Shown: piece after piece, positions 52,001-61,656 of the stretch
Numbering within the stretch: the stretch's first letter is position 1
How the letters are laid out: every line of letters begins with the position of its first letter
Origin: Pyropia yezoensis
Taxonomy: Eukaryota > Rhodophyta > Bangiophyceae > Bangiales > Bangiaceae
Direction of reading: 5' to 3'
NCBI GenBank assembly: GCA_009829735.1
Contig: CM020620.1
Span: 25,146,020-25,210,019, forward strand
DNA length: 64,000 nt
Position numbers and translations under genes: made by a program
The notes under the pieces: generated by a model
Told to the model about the DNA's origin: nothing
What the model saw: the letters and a program-made list of their open reading frames with translations, nothing else
The model's database searches: none

Positions 52001-54920
52001 CGGCGGCTGTGACGGCAGAGGGGTCGACGGCAGCTGCGGGCGGGGAGGGGAGGGCGCGGCGGCAGGCGGCGCGCGGCCACCCCGCCAGTGCCGCGGGAGC
52101 TGCGTCAGCGGGGGGAGGCTGCTGGTGGTGGCGCCGCCCGCCGACGCGTCGCCGGCTGACGCGGCAGGCGCCAATGACGCGGGGAAGGGGGAGGCCGGCC
52201 CGCCCGGCGGCGGCCGCGAGGGACGGGTGGGGGACCCCGCCGCCGCCGCACACCGCGCAGCCGCCGACCCCGCCGCCGTCGCTAGCGGCGGCGGCGACGC
52301 CACGGGTGCACCGGCCGCAGCCACCGCCGCCGCTGCGGATGACGCTGCCGCCGGCACCGGGGCGGGGGCTGGCGCCCCCTGCGTGGCCACAACCGCAGCA
52401 GCCGCGAGGGTGCCCGCGGCGGCCGCCGTGCGTGGCGGCACGGCCGCGGCCGCACCGCCGTCCTGAGGGGGCGCGGGGACGGTGGCCACCACCATGACCT
52501 CACCACTGCTGCTGCTGCTGGCGCTGGCGGTGGTGCTGGCGTTCGTGCTGGCGCTGCCGCTGCCGCTGGGGCCCCGAGGAGCTTGCGAATGGGACGCCTG
52601 CGTCGACGAGGCCAGGTCGACAATAACCGTCGCCACCGGCGGCGTGGCCGCCGCCGGTGCGGCGGCCGCCGGGATGGCCTCAGCGGAAGCGCCACCGCCG
52701 ATGCCGCTGCCGGCCGGCGGTGGCGCCACCGGTAGCGCCGCCTGGGTGGCGCCGCCGGGCGCAGGCGCCTGCGTCAGAGCCACCTGCGTAGGGACCTCGC
52801 CGTTGGCACCGCTGGCACTGCTGGCGCTGCTGCTGCTGCTGCTGTTGCTGCTAGAGCCACTGCCGCTGGCAGCCGCTCCTGGCGGCGGCGGCAACGTCTG
52901 CGTCGCCACCGCGACCCCCGCCGTCTCCGCATCCTCTGCAGCGGCAGACGCACGCGCGGCGTCCCTTGAGAGGCTGGTGCTGTCGCTGTCGCGGTCGGGC
53001 GCAGGCGCCTGCGTCGGAGCCACCTGCGTGGCGACCTCGCCGTTGGCGCCGCTGGCACTGCTGGCACTGCTGCTGCTGTTGCTGCTAGAGCCACTGCCGC
53101 TGGCAGCCGCTCCTGGCGGCGGCGGCAACGTCTGCGTCGCCACCGCACCCCCCGCCGTCTCCGCATCCTCTGCAGCGGCCGACGCACGCACGGCGTCCCT
53201 TGAGGAGCTGGTGCTGCCGCCGTCGCGGCTACCGCTGCTGCTGCCGCTGCTGCTGCTGCCGCTGCCGCTGCCGCCGCTACTAGCCGGTGGTGGGGCCACC
53301 GGGGGCGCCGCCTGGGTGGCGGCGGCCCCGCCCCTGGCATCCCCGTCGGGTGCAGGCGCCGGCGTCAATGCCGCCTGCGTGATAACCCCGCCGCTGGTGC
53401 CGCTGTCTCGGCTACCGCTGTTGCTGCCGCTGCTGCCACTGCTGCTGCCGCTGCTGCCGCTGGCAATCGCTGCGGGCGCTTGCGAGACCGCCTGTGTTGC
53501 CGCCGCACCCCCTGCAGTCGCCGCCGCACGCTCCTCCATCGGTGCATTGTCCGCAGCGCTCACGGCAAGCACAGCGCCCACCGAGAGGGTGCTGCTGCTG
53601 CTGCCACTGCTGCTCTCAATTCCTTGAGGGGGCGACCGTGCCGCTTGCGTCGCCGCCGCGCCCGCCGCAGTCCGAGGCCCCGCCGACAACGGTTCCAAGG
53701 CTGGCGGAGCGCCAGACCCGCCTTCCGCACCGGGCTTGAAACGCACATCCTTCACTGGCTTCGAGAGGTCGCTGCCCGACGACAACGCCATCGCAGCACC
53801 TGCGCCCGAGGACACCGACGCGGTACCAGTGCTGCCGCTGCCGCTGCCGCTGCCGCTGCCGCTGCTGCTGCCGCTACCGCTACCGCTGCCGCCGTCACTG
53901 GTGCTGTTGCCGCCGCTGTCGCCGCTGGCATTCCTGCCTGGTGCGAAAGCCTGCGTCCGCGCCGCTTGAGCTTGAGTCAGCGGCAGCAAAGACTGGGGTA
54001 GGGACCTGCTCGGGCCGGTTCCACCGCTGTTACGGCCGCTACTGTTGGCGCTGCCCATTTCTGTACCGAGCATAGCATACACATCCTCGGCGAGCAGCGA
54101 AACACCGCTGCCCGAAGACGATGACGTCGCCGCGCGCGCGCCCGAGGGCATCGGCGCAACACCACCGCTGCCGCTGCCGCTGCCGCTACCGCTGCCGCTG
54201 CCGCTGCCGTTACCGCTGCCGCTGTCGCTGCCGCTGTCGCTGCCGCTGTCGCTGCCGCTGTCGCTGCCGCTGTCGCTGCCGCTGTCGCTGCCGCTGTCGC
54301 TGCCGCTGTCGCTGCCGCTGTCGCTGCCGCTGTCGCTGCCGCTGTCGCTACCGCTGCCGCTGCCGCTGTCGCTGCCGCTGTCGCTGCCGCTGCCGTCGCG
54401 GCTGCTGCCACTGGCGCCACTGCCATCGCCGCTGCGACGGGAGCTGCTGCCGGTGGACGAGTCATCCTCACCCAGCGTTTCGCCCGTGCTGTGGGTGCTG
54501 CTGCTCCACTGGCTGGTGCTCCGGCTGCCGCTCCGTGACCCCGACCGCGTGTGGCTGCGGCTGGAGGTGTCCGCGGTGCTGCGGCTGGTGGCGCCGCTGC
54601 CACTTAACGGGCCGCTGCCGCTGTCCCCACTCACAATGGTGTGGTCGCTGCCGCTGCCGCTGGCGGTGCTGCCGCCGCGGGTGAGAGGGGCCGCCTCACC
54701 TGCCGCGGGCCCGCCTGGCGTGGGCGCTCCGCCACGGGCCGCCGCGTCTGCAGGCACGCCGATGTCTGGCGGCGGCCGGATGCGCTGACGGCGGGGCGCC
54801 CCCGCCGGCGGGGCGGCTCCCCTTGCCCACCCCCCCACCCGGCCCCTCCCCGCCACCGCCGCTGCCGCCGCCGACGCCGATATGGTCGCTTTGGGTGCCT
54901 CTTCCTCGATCGCCGCTGCA

Positions 54921-54961
<41 letters not shown>

Positions 54962-56518
54962 CGCGTCGGTGGACGGATGCGGCGCCGTCGCGGGGGTGCG
55001 ACGGCCGCCCCCGCCCCCCCCCACGACGCCCACCAACCACCCCCGCCTGGCATAGGCGGGGTCGACACGGCGGCTGATGCCGCCGCGCCGAGCAGGGGTG
55101 GCCTTCCGCGGAGAATGGGCCGGCGGGGTGCGCACGCCCCCCCCCCCCCCCCCCCCCCCCCCCGCCCCCGCCGCCGCCCCTGCCGCCGCCGCCGCCGCCG
55201 CCGCCGCCGCGGCGGCGGCCGCCACCGCCGTCCCCGCCGCTCTGCATGGCGGCACGGGCGGCACCGCCGGCGGCGGTCCACGCTCACGGGACGGGGGGGA
55301 CGGCGGGGATGGGGGCAGCGGGTACGCCCGCTCGAGCGGCAGCGGGGGAAACCGCTCGCCAGGGGGGGTGCCACGGCCGCCACCATCCTCCCCCCCCCCA
55401 CCACCAGCGCGGCCGCCACCACCACCCCCCCGCCCCCCCCCGCCCCTACCCCCACCCCCTCCACGGCCTCGACTGCGAATCCGCTGGATGGGTGGTGTGA
55501 CCGGCCCACAGGCGCCGCCGCCCCGCCCGCCACCCCCACCGCGGCCGCCTCCACGGCGGCGGAAGGGGGTGGTGACCACGCCGCCGCCGCCGCCGCCGCC
55601 GCCACGGCGGCCGGCGGTGGACCTCGGGGGGACCATCGCGGCCGCCGCCCGCGACGGAGGCAGCGGGCGCGGCGGTGTGACAGGGGGGCGTGGGGCGGGG
55701 GGCGGGGGGCGGGGGGGGGAGGGGGGGATACGCGGCGAGCCCCGCGGGGACGGGAGGGCGGGGGGGGTGGGCGGCGCCGACAAGCGGAGGGAGGGAGAGC
55801 ACGGGGGCGCCGGAAAGGGTTGGGGGGGGGGGGGGGGGGGGAAGCACCAGACCGAACAGCAACAGGGAGCGGGGGGAGGGGCGGCCGCGGTCCACAGACC
55901 GCCCGCGCCGCGCGCGGCGCCGCGCGCACGGCGGCGGCCGCGTCGGCGGTGGGGCGGTGCCCGCGGTACCGCGGCGACGCGCGGAGAAGCCGCGCGTCGA
56001 CCGAAGGGGCACGCGCCGCGTGGCCGAGGCCCAACCCGCCGCCGCTCCCCACGTGGAGCGGGGGGGGGGGGGTGGCCATCCCCCGCCGGCGGCGGCAATC
56101 CCCCCCCCCCCGCGCGCGTGCGCGCGCGTGCGCACGGCGGGGGCGCCCGTTTCAATTGCCGCGTTCCAGGTGGGGCGGGGGGGGGGGGGGACTTGATCCG
56201 ACGCGATCCCGCCGCCGCCACCGCCGCCCGACGTGTGCCTCCCCCCACCCGCTCGGCTGACGCGGGCGTGTGTGGGGTTTTTGGGGTGTGGGGGTGGCGT
56301 TTTTTTCGGCGGTCGGGGGGGGGGGGGGGTGTCGTCGGCGGGCCGCTGGTGCCCTCGTCTCCTCTCCTCCCCTCCCCTCCCCGCCCCGTCACGGGGGAAC
56401 GGTCTCCCCGCACGCCGTCGACGCTCCCCTTGGCAGCAGGTGGGAACGCCGCTGGCTGCGGTCCTCCATGGATGTGCCCGCAGCGGAACGCCGGCGGCCG
56501 CAGAGGCAGGGCGGCCAA
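46718..56518 (-). CDS. Giant Ala/Pro/Ser-rich protein with a C-terminal winged-helix-like segment
   Basis: A single frame of 3266 codons without a stop. The true start is uncertain: the first 550 or so residues are Pro/Arg/Gly noise-like and may be 5'UTR. From about residue 610 there is a Ser/Gly/Asp region including an (SD)n array, then Ser/Ala blocks separated by AATQA-type words. An Ala-rich coiled-coil stretch lies at about 1850-2020 (VEVTALRAEVASLRA; LSLRLAIERSRGETAVLRLR). Next come basic AT-hook-like clusters (VAKRRRRSS, APKRTRRSARPTAG), PPPPPQT repeats and a GRGRGRGRV tract. The last 65 residues (IVGALRAAAPAGLTVPALSA ... LTRAGRAEAAQVGASTVFRV) fit a winged helix. A chromatin or transcription role is inference. 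Confidence 0.55.
48336..48495 (-). repeat. In-frame PPPPPQT-coding tandem repeat
   Basis: About seven units of a GTCTGC plus (GGC)n word, close to 21 bp each, encode repeats of PPPPPQT in the giant protein. Confidence 0.85.
54160..54400 (-). repeat. (GCTGTC)n hexanucleotide tract encoding Ser-Asp/Ser-Gly repeats
   Basis: GCTGCCGCTGTC units on the plus strand read GSDSGSDSGSD on the minus strand, 30 or more dipeptides, inside the giant ORF. Such SD/SG arrays are candidate phosphorylation or linker regions. Confidence 0.88.
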
Positions 56519-56764
56519 GGTGCATGGGGGCTGGCCATACCTACTGCCGATGCTGCTTGTGGGCGATGAGGCTGTCCGGGGCGGGGCACCGGCCCCGGCG
56601 TTTCGGATGTGGGAGCCGCTGCTGCCCGCGGGCGCCGTCGTATCGTGGGCAAGCGCGGTACAACGTCCGCCATGTCACAGGCGCGCCAGAGGTCGCCCGC
56701 ATGATGTTGCATGCTGCGTACCCAGCGGTGTGCACGGACGAGATGGAGGACATGCGTCCGCCTG

Positions 56765-57272
56765 TCGTCACATCATGTCGGTGAGTACGACGGGTATCTA
56801 CTCAGGCAGTATGACCGGATCTTGAGGCTGGAAAAAAAAATAGAAAGAAAAAAGAGGGAAAAAGTGGGGGGTCAGTCTCCCAGAGCGGCGGGGAAAAAGC
56901 AGACTCGCCGGAAGCAGACATTTCTACCGTCCGGACGTAGATACAAAAGTGTCACAGTAACGGAGAAGGGGCTTTCTCAGTTTTCACTCGAACCCTCGAC
57001 TTTCGCGTTATTAGCACGACACTCTAACCAGCTGAGTTACACCGTCTTTGGATGACAGCAGGCCGTTGGCGGCATCCTCGATCCCCGCGATATTGTCGTA
57101 TGCATACGCGTAGAGTGCGCCTTGTACCACGCATCACGTCCCACTTGGAGCTTCTGGCATGAAAAAACGTTAATACGCTGCCCACGGTCAGGTAGCGGGC
57201 TAGGTTGGCGTCAGATGAGCTGGCGTAGACCGCGTCGGTAGTTCCGACCCGCAGCCGCTCCTATCCCCCTCA
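56765..57272 (-). repeat. Left arm of a long inverted repeat
   Basis: Matches the reverse complement of 58807-59640 in two blocks: 56765-56870 with 59539-59640, and 56873-57272 with 58807-59215. It includes a polypurine block and the tRNA-like sequence. The arm is almost identical to the right one over the tRNA and its flanks. Confidence 0.85.
56986..57046 (-). ncRNA. Truncated tRNA-Ile(AAU)-like sequence, left arm
   Basis: Reverse complement of the right-arm copy: 5' acceptor strand, D arm, anticodon arm with AAT and T loop are present; the T-stem 3' strand and 3' acceptor strand are absent. Confidence 0.6.
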
Positions 57273-58806
57273 TCAACGTCGCAGCGGCACGGAAAGTCCC
57301 TGCAGGAAACACTCTATGTAGGGCGTCCTTATGAAAGGCAGAGACGGCCCAGAGGTGGTTGCCAAAAGTGCTGAGGTGCGCAATGAAGAAACATGAGAGA
57401 TTACGCCTGCCTCCATGACGCAGGTGTGCCGAAAGATACACGTTTATAAGTTGGCCCGTAGCGCCGCGTGCGTCCAAAAGATCGCCACGCGTGCCAGGCA
57501 AAGCAGTGGGCGCGGGTAGCTGCCCGTGCCCACAAAGAGAGAGGGTAAACAGCGTGCCGCGCCAGGGAGGCAGGCACTGACGGCTCCTCGGTGGCGAGGG
57601 CCAAGTGGGCCCAAGCCGGGAAGGAGGGCAGGGATGACGCTGCGGCGAGAGCGCCGCCGCGAGGGCAACGAACGTGCCGACCATCTTCGGCCGCCTGGGA
57701 CCGCCCGCGCCTCCTGCGTATCTACCCTGTTGGAAACGGACACACCCGCTGTGACCTCCGCGGGTGCCTGGTGTCGAGGCTGGACTCTCAATGAACGGTC
57801 TACCTTTCCTTTTCCCCCGTGGCTAGTCCACGGGGGGTGCCCTACTTGTACCCTAGGCACCGCTCGGACCTCAGTCCCCCGCGCCCCCCTGCGTGTTTCG
57901 CTGCGCAGTCGTCCCTCTCCCGCGCCCTCCCCACAGTGCTGCGGTCCCTCTCCCACTGTCGTCCCGGCTCCCACCGAGTGAGTGTGTCGTCCCGGCTCCC
58001 ACCCGGCGGGTGCCGCAGTCGCACTCATTAGGAGTCCCGGCTTTCAGCCAGTGCGTGCCTCAGCTGCACTCACTACGCCACCGGCGGGGGAGACCTTCCC
58101 ACCTCCGCCTCGAAGAGTGGGGGTCGTCTGATTGTTCGGCGGCCCCGATCCGATCACATACGGCAATTAGAAGCAATGTCAATAAGCCCACCCGCTGGGC
58201 GCAGACGTAACAAACAAACAATACATAGAAGTCAAGCACATGCAGGGGGAACACTTTACAACCCAATGCTTCGTGCACCATCCTGTCGACATGTTCTGTT
58301 GAGTTTCACGTGCGAATGCGAATACATTCTTCCATAGGCCCTGCGGTCACGACGCGCACGCGCACAGGTTCTTATACAAGTAATGAAGGTACTTTCACAG
58401 ACGCCAAGGTGACGGCTGGGTCGCGCCGAAGTTTGGTTGGCGACAGCCGAGCATACGTGCGCGCTGTTCGCCAGGTGGGTAAGGTCAAAGTCGGCTTGTA
58501 AGCAACGCTTGTGCCCGAGGGCACAGCTTGAATAAGCAGCCAGTGAACGGAACGCAAGGGGCTCGTCGACGGTGGGCACGATCAGAAGCCTAAGATCGCG
58601 GTGACCTACGTAGCAGAATTGAAAACAAAGGAGCGAAGATGCCACGTGCGCACGAGGGAGCGTACGTGCGTCGCGCTCAGAAGCGTCCCCGCGGGAAGTG
58701 CACATGGAAAGAGACAGACAGAGATTGGAATAGGCAGGGCTGTACCGCAGCATGTACACCTGCCCCTCCGTTGGGCTTGAGTGACCATCTCCACGCTCTT
58801 TTAAGC
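57273..58806. other. Unique interior of the inverted repeat; no gene supported
   Basis: 1.5 kb of moderate GC. Short direct words such as GTCGTCCCGGCTCCCACC recur at 57955-58030. ORFs of up to 194 codons lie on both strands without a recognisable domain. No transposase remnant was seen. Confidence 0.4.
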
Positions 58807-59028
58807 AGGAGTAGGAGCGGCTGCGGGTCGGAACTACCGACGCGGTCTACGCCAGCTCATCTGACGCCAACCTAGCCCGCTACCTGACCGTGGGCAGCGT
58901 ATTAACGTTTTTTCATGCCAGAAGCTCCAAGTGGGACGTGATGCGTGGTACAAGGCGCACTCTACGCGTATGCATACGACAATATCGCGGGGATCGAGGA
59001 TGCCGCCAACGGCCTGCTGTCATCCAAA

Positions 59029-59090
59029 GACGGTGTAACTCAGCTGGTTAGAGTGTCGTGCTAATAACGCGAAAGTCGAGGGTTCGAGTG
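59029..59090 (+). ncRNA. Truncated tRNA-Ile(AAU)-like sequence, right arm
   Basis: GACGGTG acceptor strand, TA, D stem ACTC/GAGT with loop AGCTGGTTA, anticodon stem TCGTG/CGCGA with loop CTAATAA (anticodon AAT at 59063-59065), variable AAGTC, then GAGGG TTCGAGT. The following GAAAACTGAG cannot close the T stem or the acceptor. A-box and B-box-like words (TAACTCAGCTGG, GGTTCGAGT) remain. A TTTT lies at 59127. Likely a tRNA pseudogene or a SINE-like head, not a working tRNA. Confidence 0.65.
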
Positions 59091-59309
59091 AAAACTGAGA
59101 AAGCCCCTTCTCCGTTACTGTGACACTTTTGTATCTACGTCCGGACGGTAGAAATGTCTGCTTCCGGCGAGTCTGCTTTTTGCACGCCGCTCTGAAAGAC
59201 CGAGGGCATACCCACCCACGTGGACTAACGGGGCGACTAAAACGAGGCCATATATTGGTATTCGGCATGCAAGTCTTACTTACCCTTCGTCACAGCTTGA
59301 TAATCACTT

Positions 59310-59443
59310 CAGCCAATCAGACGCGCGTATCACCACGGGCCCGAGAGTCAGTCGACTATCAGTGTGATCAAAACTCGCTGCGTTGGTCACCCCGATAGTT
59401 AACCGACCAACGGAAGTCTCCGTGAGCTTCATCTGATTGGCTG
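59310..59443. repeat. Small fold-back element in the right-arm insertion
   Basis: CAGCCAATCAGA (59310-59321) and its inverse TCTGATTGGCTG (59432-59443) flank 110 bp that hold further weak inverted words (GACTATC / GATAGTT). MITE-like; no target duplication identified. Confidence 0.45.
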
Positions 59444-59640
59444 TCGCATCGTTACAAGAACATGCTATTTCTCTATGTAACGTTACATTATAGTCCATTG
59501 TCGGATATTCAGTCAATTCGGTGGCTTCGACGTGATCCCCCGTTTTTTCTCGTTTTTTTCTTTCTTTGTCTTTTTCCAGCTTCAAGATCAAGTCATACTG
59601 CTTGATTAGATTCCCGTCGTACGACATGAAGTGGCTGCGG

Positions 59641-60075
59641 GGTGCTGGGAGGGGGGTGCCGGCTCCAGCCAATGGCGGGGGGCGGATGCATGGAGCTACT
59701 GGGAGGGCCGAGCTCGGGCGTGGTCAAAACAAACTCAAGGACAAGAAGGAGGAAGGTGGCCTGAGCCGAGCAGAGACGACGTGAGCGGCAGGACCCTGTG
59801 CTTCAGACTCGACCCCGCACGATACGATCCAACTATGCGTGACAAAAGAACAAACATGTTCCTGCTCATTCTTTACGTAGCAGCAATAGAAATGTACATG
59901 TGCATCCCCCCGGGCTGTCTAGCACGTGCTCCGCCGCGGGCCGCACCGGGGGCTGCTCTGTTCATCCGCATAGACATATCCGCTGATGGGCGCCGCGGTG
60001 AGGCCCCGGGAAGTGACACAAAACTGCAACACAAGCCGGCTTGCTCGGTCACGCCAGCAGCCGGATCCGCGCGGC
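59641..60075. other. Downstream region of the LEA-like gene; no gene seen
   Basis: Probably carries the 3'UTR of the minus-strand gene. The ORFs here are byproducts. Confidence 0.4.
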
Positions 60076-60510
60076 TCACTCGTACTTGGCTGCCGTCTCC
60101 TTGACGGCCGTGGCTGCTTCGCTCTTCTTGGCCTCGGCAACGTTGGCCGCCTCCGCCGCCTTCTGGTCGGCAGCCGCCTTGGTCTCCTCAGCCTGCGCGG
60201 CGGCCGTGTCCTTCGCCTCCGCCGCCTTGGCCGCGACCGCGTCCTTGGTCTCCACCGCCGACGCCTTGGCCTCCTCGGCCTTGTCCGCGGCGGTGGCCTT
60301 GGCGTCCTCCATCGACGCCGCCGCCTCGTCCTTCTTCACCGCAGCCGTCTCGGCAATGGCATCCTTGGCGGCCACGGCGCTGGCGACAGAGTTGTCCTTG
60401 ATGACGGTAGCCGTTTCGGCCACCTTGGTCCCCACGTCAATAGCGGCTTGCTTCACAGTGGCGCCCAGCTCCCCGAGCTTCTCGCCCGTCGTGGGGGTGG
60501 TGGAGCTCAT
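60076..60510 (-). CDS. LEA-like hydrophilic Ala/Lys/Glu-rich protein
   Basis: 144 residues from ATG 60510 (MSSTTPTTGEKLGEL). The frame is open far upstream, but that sequence has a different composition. From residue 20 on it is built of imperfect 11-residue amphipathic helical units of the A-E-x-K-D-x-A-A-x-K-A kind (AEEAKASAVETKDAVAAKAA), without Cys, Trp or membrane segments. This is the pattern of group 3 late-embryogenesis-abundant proteins, which protect membranes and proteins during drying. That fits an intertidal alga. An apolipoprotein-like or YtxH-like helical protein is the alternative. Confidence 0.7.
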   Translation of the reverse strand: MSSTTPTTGEKLGELGATVKQAAIDVGTKVAETATVIKDNSVASAVAAKDAIAETAAVKKDEAAASMEDAKATAADKAEEAKASAVETKDAVAAKAAEAKDTAAAQAEETKAAADQKAAEAANVAEAKKSEAATAVKETAAKYE

Positions 60511-61656
60511 TGTGGCGATGGAGGGGGGGGGGGGGGAAGGCAAACAGTCGAACGGTGTAGTGCGCCGGGCGTGCGAGTTGCGAGAGATGCGTGCGTGGTG
60601 GAGGAAAACGGACGAGGGTAAAGTGCAGCGCTCGAGGGAGCCCAAATGAGCAGCGTGCAGCGGTCGAGCCACTTTAGAAGGACAGTCTGCAGCGGACGGT
60701 CGGCCGAGGGCCGCCGAAGTTTGCACGCAACGCCGGTCCAGCACAGGATGCCCAACAGCCCGCACCGAGGCGCTCGGCTGGTCCATCTCGCTGACAGTGA
60801 CCGAAGCCAGAGACGCGGGCGTGTCCCGAGCCTGCAGTGCCAAAAGAGCACCGTTCCCAGGCGGCTGGAAAAGAGGCGGGCGTGGCTGACGATGCATCGT
60901 TGCTGCGAGATCTTTCTTGGCCCATGCTGGTCGGGCCCCAAACGGGATCCGTGCATGCAAAACCGACGGCGATACAGTACGTCCAACTGTACTCGAGCCT
61001 CGAGGGGGGGGGAGGTGTCGTGGCATGACGTGGACACGCAGTCGAGGGGTGGCCTGTGCTGCAAAGGGACGCGGACAGGCCTGGTTTGCGTGCAACGAGC
61101 CACCTGTTCAACCGACTGAAGCGCTGCAGCGAATCACCGTCGCGTCTGTTCGAAAGCAGTGGGCTGGCAGAAAGGGTTATGTATATATCCTGGTCACACC
61201 CCTTTCCCTTGGCAGTGAGCCTTCTGAGGGGAGAGGGGCGATGGATGCCTCGGCCATCTAGGCAGGGGTCTGACGCCGCCGGCGTCATTCACAGATTACT
61301 CTATGAAGCCGCCGGCTTCATTCGCCCCTGCCGATCGCCGGCACCATTGACGGATGTAAGTGTATGTATGTGCATGTACTGTTTGTACTGTACATAGGTA
61401 TTGTACACCGCTGGCTGCTGGAGACGGAAACACTCGCGTTGAGATGAGCAAGAGAAACAAAATGCGTTCGGTGTTGGGGCGCCTCACCCCCGGGGGCGCC
61501 AGTCCAGCCGACCCACCCAACGGCGTGCCGTCAAACACAGCCGGCACAGCCAGCGAAGTGGCAAGGGGACACTAAACCGTATCATCTCACGCTGACCCGC
61601 CCCGACCCGCCCCGACCCGCCGCGCCCACGGGGTCCCGCCGCGCGCGTCGCAGGCC
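60511..61656. other. Region between the LEA-like gene and the CtpA-like gene
   Basis: Upstream of the LEA-like start lie a poly-G run (60526-60537) and, at 61178-61190, TATGTATATATCC, whose complement is TATA-like for a minus-strand promoter about 670 bp away. 61270-61350 has repeated GCCGGCGTCATTC / GCCGGCTTCATTC words. 61590-61625 has three GACCCGCCCC units just past the CtpA-like stop. Confidence 0.4.

Larger units (their letters stand above)
58807..59640 (+). repeat. Right arm of the long inverted repeat, with an extra 320 bp or so
   Basis: Inverted match to the left arm, interrupted by about 59218-59535, which the left arm lacks. The outer block on the minus strand encodes MSYDGNLIKQYDLILKLEK and a KERKKREK run. 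The left arm keeps QYDRILRLEKK and ERKKREK, so both arms preserve the same coiled-coil-like coding trace. Confidence 0.82.

Noticed and set aside
54160..54400. CRISPR-like regular repeat
   Set aside because: Uninterrupted hexanucleotide microsatellite without spacers, in frame within a coding sequence, eukaryotic context.
55077..56825. 582-codon plus-strand ORF near the 5' end of the giant ORF
   Set aside because: Low-complexity Gly/Pro/Arg, overlaps the uncertain 5' part of the giant gene, no recognisable domain. GC-driven openness is the simpler reading.
59029..59090. Functional tRNA-Ile gene
   Set aside because: The 3' T-stem strand and acceptor strand are missing in both arms and no intron end or 3' half was found nearby.
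60511..61095. N-terminal extension of the LEA-like protein (open frame to 61095)
   Set aside because: Composition changes sharply at the ATG 60510; upstream is Cys/His/Arg/Ser-rich and crosses a poly-G run.
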